From positions 27,697 through 39,946 of the forward strand of contig DJTQ01000134.1 in NCBI GenBank assembly GCA_002439285.1: 12,250 bases of DNA, given 5' to 3'. This stretch comes from Paenibacillaceae bacterium UBA6304. GTDB taxonomy: Bacteria; Bacillota; Bacilli; Paenibacillales; Paenibacillaceae. The position numbers were made by a program, and so were the translations under genes. Below are positions 7,922 to 12,250 of this stretch, piece after piece. Below the pieces are notes generated by a model, which ran no database searches, was not told where the DNA came from, and saw only the letters and a list, made by a program, of their open reading frames with translations. How positions within the stretch are numbered: position 1 is the stretch's first letter; the number at the start of each line of letters is the position of its first letter.

Positions 7922-7953
7922 GACATCATTCAGGTCAAGGAGATGCGAAAAAA

Positions 7954-8628
7954 ATGATCCAAATATTGATTGCCGACGACGATCCCCATATTCGGGAATT
8001 GCTTACGTATTATTTACAGATCGAAGGCTATGGCGTAATCGAAGCCACCGACGGCACGGAGGCCGCCGCGTTTATGGCTTCCCGTACCGTTCACCTCGCC
8101 GTGATCGATGTCATGATGCCCGGAAAGGACGGCTTCCAGCTTTGCGAGGAAATTCGGCGGGACTACGATGTCCCGGTTATCTTACTGACAGCCAAAGACC
8201 AGTTATCCGACAAGGAGCGCGGCTTCGCCGTCGGAACCGACGATTACGTCACCAAGCCGTTTGAACCGAAGGAACTGCTCTTTCGGATCAAAGCGCTGCT
8301 AAGGCGGTATCAAAGGGTCAACGCCGAGACGATTCGATTGGGCGAAACGGTGATCGACCGGAAGAGCTACGAGGTCGTGTGCAAGGGGGAACAGCTCCTG
8401 CTGCCGATGAAGGAATTCGATTTGCTGTCCCAATTAGCAAGCTATCCGAACCGGATCTTCACGCGCGATGAACTGATCGCAAATATCTGGGGCTTCGACT
8501 TTGCCGGCGATGACCGGACGGTTGACGTGCACATTAAACGCCTACGGAGCCGATTCTCCGGCTGCAGCGACGACTTTACGATCACAACGGTGCGTGGGGT
8601 CGGTTATAAACTGGAGGTCACGAAGTGA
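7954..8628 (+). CDS. hssR: Heme response regulator HssR (OmpR/PhoB family)
   Basis: The 224-residue OmpR-type regulator has a receiver domain (1-115) with D8-D10, the phosphorylation site D52 in VIDVMMPG, T79 in LLTAKD and K101 in VTKPFE, then a winged-helix domain (about 130-222) with DRTVDVHIKRLR and TTVRGVGYK. From memory it matches Staphylococcus aureus HssR closely: DGFQLC, the SDKER block, GTDDYVTKPFE, FRI-A-LRRY, FTR-LI--IWG and GD-RTVDVHIKRLR all appear in the same order. HssR activates the heme exporter genes hrtBA when HssS phosphorylates it. An AAGGAG stands 11 nt before the ATG. The gene ends in a 4-nt overlap with hssS. The assignment is strengthened by the downstream HssS, HrtB and HrtA relatives and by an HssR-like box before hrtB. 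Confidence 0.93.
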   Translation: MIQILIADDDPHIRELLTYYLQIEGYGVIEATDGTEAAAFMASRTVHLAVIDVMMPGKDGFQLCEEIRRDYDVPVILLTAKDQLSDKERGFAVGTDDYVTKPFEPKELLFRIKALLRRYQRVNAETIRLGETVIDRKSYEVVCKGEQLLLPMKEFDLLSQLASYPNRIFTRDELIANIWGFDFAGDDRTVDVHIKRLRSRFSGCSDDFTITTVRGVGYKLEVTK

Positions 8629-10010
8629 GAAATCTCTATCATCGTATCGTCGCAACCACCGTGCTCGTGATGATTCTCAGCAGTACCCTCGCCTTTTTCG
8701 CCTCGAACATTTATTACCAGTACAACCTTAAACCGTATAATGACAGCAAGGTCACCCATATGGCCGAGCAAATCAAACAATTCTACGAGGACAACAGAGA
8801 GCTGTCTCTCGCTCCGTACCTGGACCATATCGGAAAGCTCGGGTATCAATTTTATTTGGCGGATGAGCAGGGCCAGGGTACCTTTTACGGACAAAACTTC
8901 CGAAAAACGGGGATCGATCCGGAAGTGGTCCGGTCGGTTCTCGACGGGCAAGTGTACCATGGGATCAACGAATTCCCGACGGGTCTGTTCATTACGGGGT
9001 TCTTCGACAATGCCCTCAGCAATACGATTGGCGTGCCGCTCCACCGCCCCGGTGAACCGGCCTATGCCTTATTCCTCCGCCCTAATGCTATGGTGCAGTT
9101 CGGGGAAATGCGGACCTTTTTTGCGATGATCCTTCTCGTGTCTATTGTGCTTAGCATTATCCTGGTTACGTTCAGCACCCGATATATCGTTAAGCCTATC
9201 GTCAAACTGACGGAAGCCACCAAAATGCTGGCGCGGGGGAAATACAACATTAAACTGGACGTAAAGCGGGACGATGAAATCGGCAAGCTCGCCGTTAATT
9301 TTTCTAATATGGCAAAAAGTTTGGAGCAACTCGAAGCGATGCGTCAGGAATTCGTCTCCAACGTCTCTCATGAAATTCAGTCTCCGCTAGCCTCGATCCA
9401 AGGATTCTCACATACGCTGCTGACCGCCGATCTGCCGGAGGAACAGCGCCGCCGCTACCTTTCGATCATTGAGGATGAGAGCCGGAGAATGTCGCAATTG
9501 AGCAAGCAACTGCTGACCCTTGCCTCATTGGAGAAGGAGGAAGCGATTCTGGAGAAGAGCTCTTTTGATGTGGGGGCTCAAATCAAGCAAGTGCTGTTCA
9601 TGACCGAATGGAGCTGGCGTGAAAAAGAGCTCGCGATCAAAATGGAGCTTCCCTCGCTCGTCATCCATGCCGACAGTAAGCTGCTGCACCAGGTCTGGAT
9701 TAACCTGATCACCAACAGCATCAAGTTTACGGAAAACGGCGGTACGATTTCGATTCGGCTGCTTCCTCGAGGGAAAGAATCCATCACGGTGGAAATTGCC
9801 GATACCGGCATCGGAATTTCGGAAGAGAATCTACAGAACATATTCCAACGGTTTTACCGAGCGGACAAATCGCGCAACCGCAAAGAGGGCAGCAGCGGTC
9901 TTGGTCTTGCGATCGTGGAAAAGATCGTCGAAATGCACGGCGGAGAAATCGAGGTAGAGAGCGAACTCGGAGTAGGTACGAGGTTCCGCATCACTTTGCC
10001 GACTCAGTAA
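8625..10010 (+). CDS. hssS: Heme sensor histidine kinase HssS
   Basis: The 461-residue membrane kinase has a first helix at about 8-28, an extracytoplasmic sensor at about 29-163, a second helix at about 165-186 and HAMP at about 187-238. H249 in SHEIQSPL is the phosphoacceptor; N360/N364 form the N-box, DTGIGI (393-398) is G1 and SSGLGLAI (423-430) is G2. The sensor region keeps features I recall from Staphylococcus aureus HssS: YYQYNLK, a KTFYG-like TFYGQNFR, YHGI, LFITGFFDN with a following NTIG, and LFLRP. HssS responds to excess heme or to the membrane damage it causes. The start is GTG 8625, overlapping the hssR stop as GTGA, with GGAGG 7 nt upstream, so the pair is translationally coupled. 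No terminator is visible after its stop. Confidence 0.93.
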   Translation: MRNLYHRIVATTVLVMILSSTLAFFASNIYYQYNLKPYNDSKVTHMAEQIKQFYEDNRELSLAPYLDHIGKLGYQFYLADEQGQGTFYGQNFRKTGIDPEVVRSVLDGQVYHGINEFPTGLFITGFFDNALSNTIGVPLHRPGEPAYALFLRPNAMVQFGEMRTFFAMILLVSIVLSIILVTFSTRYIVKPIVKLTEATKMLARGKYNIKLDVKRDDEIGKLAVNFSNMAKSLEQLEAMRQEFVSNVSHEIQSPLASIQGFSHTLLTADLPEEQRRRYLSIIEDESRRMSQLSKQLLTLASLEKEEAILEKSSFDVGAQIKQVLFMTEWSWREKELAIKMELPSLVIHADSKLLHQVWINLITNSIKFTENGGTISIRLLPRGKESITVEIADTGIGISEENLQNIFQRFYRADKSRNRKEGSSGLGLAIVEKIVEMHGGEIEVESELGVGTRFRITLPTQ

Positions 10011-10042
10011 TCCTCGTCTCTTTCATTGCCGGCTCAGCTTCC

Positions 10043-10062
10043 GTTCATATTGCGTTCATACA
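10043..10062 (+). promoter_or_regulatory. HssR-binding direct repeat upstream of hrtB
   Basis: Two half-sites, GTTCATATT (10043-10051) and GTTCATACA (10054-10062), are separated by 2 nt. The published Staphylococcus aureus HssR box upstream of hrtAB is GTTCATATT-N2-GTTCATATT. The first half is identical and the second differs at two of nine bases. It lies between hssS and hrtB, 128 nt before the hrtB ATG and just upstream of a TATATT -10 element, as expected for an OmpR-type activator. Binding is inferred from the match. Confidence 0.88.
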
Positions 10063-10069
10063 TCCTGTT

Positions 10070-10075
10070 TATATT
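10070..10075 (+). promoter_or_regulatory. Putative hrtBA -10 element
   Basis: TATATT matches the sigma-A -10 consensus at five of six positions. At 16-18 bp upstream there is no good -35 hexamer; the HssR-like repeat occupies that place instead. This is the pattern of an activator-dependent promoter. Transcription would start near 10082, giving a leader of about 110 nt. Confidence 0.6.
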
Positions 10076-10190
10076 TGAAGTGCGGCAATCACCCGCATAC
10101 AAATAATAAGCGCACCGCGCACCGAACCGTACGATACGATACGATTCAACGTTATGCGGTGACGCTGCAGGATAGGAGCTGAAGTTAAAG
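10076..10190 (+). other. hrtBA 5' leader with a small hairpin and short tandem repeats
   Basis: The predicted leader begins with a 5-bp hairpin, TGCGG (10081-10085) pairing with CCGCA (10093-10097). GCGCACC is duplicated in tandem at 10110-10123 and ACGAT occurs three times in tandem at 10131-10145. CACCGC (10113-10118) could pair with GCGGTG (10156-10161). I recognise no riboswitch. The AGGAG at 10174-10178 is the ribosome site for hrtB. Confidence 0.4.
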
Positions 10191-11327
10191 ATGTTTCTGG
10201 CTATACGCGAATTAAAGCATGCCAAGACGCGTTATATGTTGATTTGTTTGATCATGGTCCTGATCGCCTGGCTGGTTCTATTCGTTTCCGGTCTGGCCAA
10301 AGGGCTGTCCTCCGATAACGCCTCTTCGATTCAAAATATGAACACAGATTATCTAGTGCTGGATCAGAATAGCGATCACCGCCTAAACCGCTCCGCACTA
10401 ACGGCCGATAAGCTGGCGGAAGTCAATGCGTTGCTCGGAAACGCTGATACAGGCGAAAACACGGATGTCGCACCGTTGGGGGTTCAGATGTCTTCAGTGA
10501 CAAAGGTCGGTTCGCCCAAAAAGATCGATGCCGCCTTTTTTGCCGTCGAGGCTGAAGGCTTCCTTGCCCCAAAAGTAACGGAAGGGCAAATGATCGACGA
10601 TGCTACGGCGGATGAAGTCGTCGCCGATTCGTCATTCCAATCGGAAGGACTGAAGCTGGGCGATGTTATCGAGGACCAGGCCTCAGGCCGGCAGTTTACG
10701 ATCATTGGATTTACGGAAGGCCAATCGTTCAGCCACGCCCCGGTCATCCACATGAATTTCGCGGCATGGCAGACAGTCGCCGGCGGCTCAAACAGCGCAA
10801 TTAAAGGCACCGGTCAGGTTGTTCCGTTTAACGCGATCACCCTGAAGGCGTCCGGTTCCACAGCCGATTTCATCGGGGAGCAGGTATCCGGTGTGGAAGT
10901 AATCGGCAAGTCCGAAGCATTGAAGGGAATTCCGGGCTACAAGGAAGAGCAAGGTTCCCTGCTGATGATGATTGCGTTCCTGTTTATTATTGCTGCATTC
11001 GTCCTCGCCGTATTCTTTTACGTGATCACAATCCAGAAAATGAACCAATTCGGCGTACTCAAAGCAATCGGCGCCAAGACGGGATTTCTGGCTCGAAGTA
11101 TGCTCGCCCAGGTTCTCTCTCTTTCCGTCGTCAGCCTGGCGATTGGGATCGCCTTAACTTACGGCGTTTCGTCCGTGCTGCCGGACAGCATGCCTTTTGA
11201 ACTGAACTTTAGTCTGGTCGGCGGCAGTTCGTTGTTATTCCTGGCCGTAGCCGTAGCAGGCTCGCTGCTCTCACTGTACCGGGTAGCTAAAGTGGACGCA
11301 ATCGAAGCAATCGGGAGGGCCGCATAA
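10191..11327 (+). CDS. hrtB: HrtB-like permease of heme-regulated ABC exporter (FtsX/MacB type)
   Basis: The 378-residue protein has the FtsX plan: one N-terminal membrane helix (about 15-36), a large extracytoplasmic domain (about 40-255), then three helices at about 257-279, 301-325 and 341-365. The FtsX core reads FFYVITIQKMNQFGVLKAIG. LVLFVSGLAKGL at the N-terminus, the GYKEEQ-LLMMI stretch before helix 2 and the ending KVDAIEAIG match what I recall of Staphylococcus aureus HrtB. That protein has about 350 residues; this one has some extra length in the outer domain. HrtBA removes or mitigates toxic membrane heme. AGGAG stands 12 nt before the ATG, a rather long spacer, but the N-terminal match to HrtB supports this start. 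It is controlled by the HssR-like box upstream and overlaps hrtA by 1 nt. Confidence 0.9.
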   Translation: MFLAIRELKHAKTRYMLICLIMVLIAWLVLFVSGLAKGLSSDNASSIQNMNTDYLVLDQNSDHRLNRSALTADKLAEVNALLGNADTGENTDVAPLGVQMSSVTKVGSPKKIDAAFFAVEAEGFLAPKVTEGQMIDDATADEVVADSSFQSEGLKLGDVIEDQASGRQFTIIGFTEGQSFSHAPVIHMNFAAWQTVAGGSNSAIKGTGQVVPFNAITLKASGSTADFIGEQVSGVEVIGKSEALKGIPGYKEEQGSLLMMIAFLFIIAAFVLAVFFYVITIQKMNQFGVLKAIGAKTGFLARSMLAQVLSLSVVSLAIGIALTYGVSSVLPDSMPFELNFSLVGGSSLLFLAVAVAGSLLSLYRVAKVDAIEAIGRAA

Positions 11328-12064
11328 TGAATACTACTACGATTCAAGAACGAGATATGAAATTGGGAATACACACGAACTCAGGCGTGGAAACGAAGCT
11401 ACTGCTCGACAAAGTCAGCAAAGTTTATGGTGACGGCGATGCTTCGGTCCATGTGCTTGACCAGGTATCGCTGGAGGTAAAGGCCGGGGAATTCGTGGCG
11501 GTCGTCGGCCCTTCGGGAGCAGGAAAAAGCACGTTCCTCTCCATTGCGGGAGCCCTGCTGTCGCCTACCGAAGGAAGGGTTCTGATCAGCGGCCAGGATA
11601 TCAGCAAGCTTTCCGGGCCGGAACTGAACGATGTGCGGCTGGCTAAGATCGGATTCATATTCCAATCCGCGAATTTGATCCCGTACTTAACCGTTCGGGA
11701 CCAACTGCTGCTGATCGGCGAGTTGGCCGGCAAACCGAAGAGCGAGTCCAAGAAGAAAGCCGACGAGCTGCTCGAACGACTCGGTCTAGGCCGCCGGCTG
11801 CGCCATTACCCGGAGTCGCTCTCCGGCGGCGAAAGACAACGCGCCGCCATCGCCCGCGCCTGGATGAACGACCCCGAGATCATCCTCGCGGACGAGCCGA
11901 ACGCCAGCCTCGATTCCGAGCGCGGCCGCGACGTCGTGCAGATGCTGGCCGACGAGGTCAAACATCGCGGCAAAGCCGCCGTCATGGTTACCCATGACCA
12001 GCGCATGCTCGATCTATGCGACCGCGTTGTATACATTGAGGACGGCCAGCTGTCAGAGGCATGA
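11327..12064 (+). CDS. hrtA: HrtA-like ATPase of heme-regulated ABC exporter
   Basis: The 245-residue cytoplasmic ABC ATPase drives HrtB. It shows Walker A GPSGAGKST (61-69), Q-loop Q113 in GFIFQSANLIPYL, signature LSGGE (165-169), Walker B IILAD with catalytic E190, and the H-loop H223. IGFIFQS--L-PYL and the QL-L-GE-AG segment agree with Staphylococcus aureus HrtA as I recall it, distinguishing it from generic LolD/MacB ATPases only moderately. The D-loop region reads DEPNASLD, with Asn where DEPTASLD is usual. The start overlaps the hrtB stop (TAATG), with GGAGGG 7 nt before the ATG. Compared with HrtA it carries about 20 extra N-terminal residues; an internal ATG at codon 11 exists but lacks a comparable ribosome site. 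No convincing terminator follows. Confidence 0.9.
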   Translation: MNTTTIQERDMKLGIHTNSGVETKLLLDKVSKVYGDGDASVHVLDQVSLEVKAGEFVAVVGPSGAGKSTFLSIAGALLSPTEGRVLISGQDISKLSGPELNDVRLAKIGFIFQSANLIPYLTVRDQLLLIGELAGKPKSESKKKADELLERLGLGRRLRHYPESLSGGERQRAAIARAWMNDPEIILADEPNASLDSERGRDVVQMLADEVKHRGKAAVMVTHDQRMLDLCDRVVYIEDGQLSEA

Positions 12065-12165
12065 CGAGGTAACTCATTCGTGCAGTTGGCCGGAACTTAG
12101 GAGTGGGCCTTCTTCTACTGGGGGCCAGGCTCGTTAGTTGAACTCGCCAAGTCTAGCCCCATAAG
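12065..12165. other. Gene-free stretch after hrtA, no recognised content
   Basis: This stretch has no convincing coding frame. A weak pairing of TGGGCC with GGCCA (about 12104-12126) is interrupted and has no T-tract, so I do not call a terminator. It leads into the 51-bp tandem repeat. Confidence 0.4.
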
Positions 12166-12250
12166 TTAGCTGGAAAACCTACAGTTATTTCGTGCGGTAA
12201 GCCTGTTTCGAACAACTTAGCTGGAAAGTCTACAGTTAATTTAGGCGCTT
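12166..12250. repeat. 51-bp tandem repeat, 1.7 copies, continuing past the window edge
   Basis: TTAGCTGGAAA starts at 12166 and again at 12217, a period of 51 bp. CTACAGTTA follows at the same offset in both copies. Of the 34 bases visible in the second copy, 26 match the first. Each copy contains TAGCTG and CAGTTA, which could form a small imperfect hairpin. I associate similar intergenic repeats with Paenibacillus genomes, but only from memory. Confidence 0.75.

Noticed and set aside
7943..7957. Four-codon open frame overlapping the hssR start
   Set aside because: Its ATG directly abuts AAGGAG with no spacer, so initiation there is unlikely.
10090..10160. Riboswitch in the hrtBA leader
   Set aside because: No conserved aptamer core could be matched; heme control is already explained by the HssR box.
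10034..10225. Minus-strand open frame of 63 codons over the hssS-hrtB gap
   Set aside because: It covers the HssR box and promoter, has no ribosome site I could identify and no recognisable product.
12070..12160. Possible terminator or degraded repeat copy after hrtA
   Set aside because: Only short, interrupted pairings and no T-tract; similarity of TTAGTTGAAC to the repeat start is too weak and out of phase with the 51-bp period.

Overview
The window looks like chromosomal DNA of a Paenibacillus-type Firmicute. This rests on moderate GC, strong AGGAGG-type ribosome binding sites, a YesM/YesN two-component pair beside an LplA/LplB/LplC-type carbohydrate ABC importer, and an HssRS-HrtBA heme-response locus. 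No rRNA or tRNA is present, so the genus is an inference. The sequence holds two back-to-back modules that diverge from positions 7804-7953. No CRISPR array, insertion sequence, phage gene or RNA gene was seen.

Left module (minus strand, read from about 7803 down to 1): a YesM-type sensor kinase overlaps a YesN-type REC/AraC response regulator by 8 nt, and a rho-independent terminator follows. A second transcription unit then begins with a lipoprotein substrate-binding protein. A perfect 10-bp hairpin with a T-tract separates that gene from two permeases (LplB-like, then LplC-like) and a GH3 glycosidase cut off by the window edge. No ATPase is encoded, as is usual for this importer family, which borrows a shared MsmX-type ATPase. 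The likely logic is that the kinase senses an extracellular sugar ligand, the AraC-type regulator switches on the importer, and the GH3 enzyme hydrolyses the imported oligosaccharide. A cre-like site upstream of the binding protein suggests catabolite control as well.

Right module (plus strand, 7954 to 12064): hssR, hssS, hrtB and hrtA lie in tandem. The first two overlap by 4 nt and the last two by 1 nt. The 180-nt gap between hssS and hrtB carries a direct repeat, GTTCATATT-N2-GTTCATACA, that closely matches the published Staphylococcus aureus HssR box. It sits just upstream of a TATATT -10 element. This supports an autonomous heme-stress circuit: HssS is activated by heme, HssR activates hrtBA, and the HrtBA ABC transporter relieves heme toxicity.

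The right edge (12166-12250) holds one and two-thirds copies of a 51-bp tandem repeat that continues beyond the window. The left edge begins with a run of ten C inside the GH3 gene, which may mark an assembly boundary. No stretch over 300 bases lacks a gene. I saw no convincing wholly new system; the most informative items are the HssR-type operator with a possible third half-site, the intercistronic hairpin, the divergent control region and the terminal repeat.
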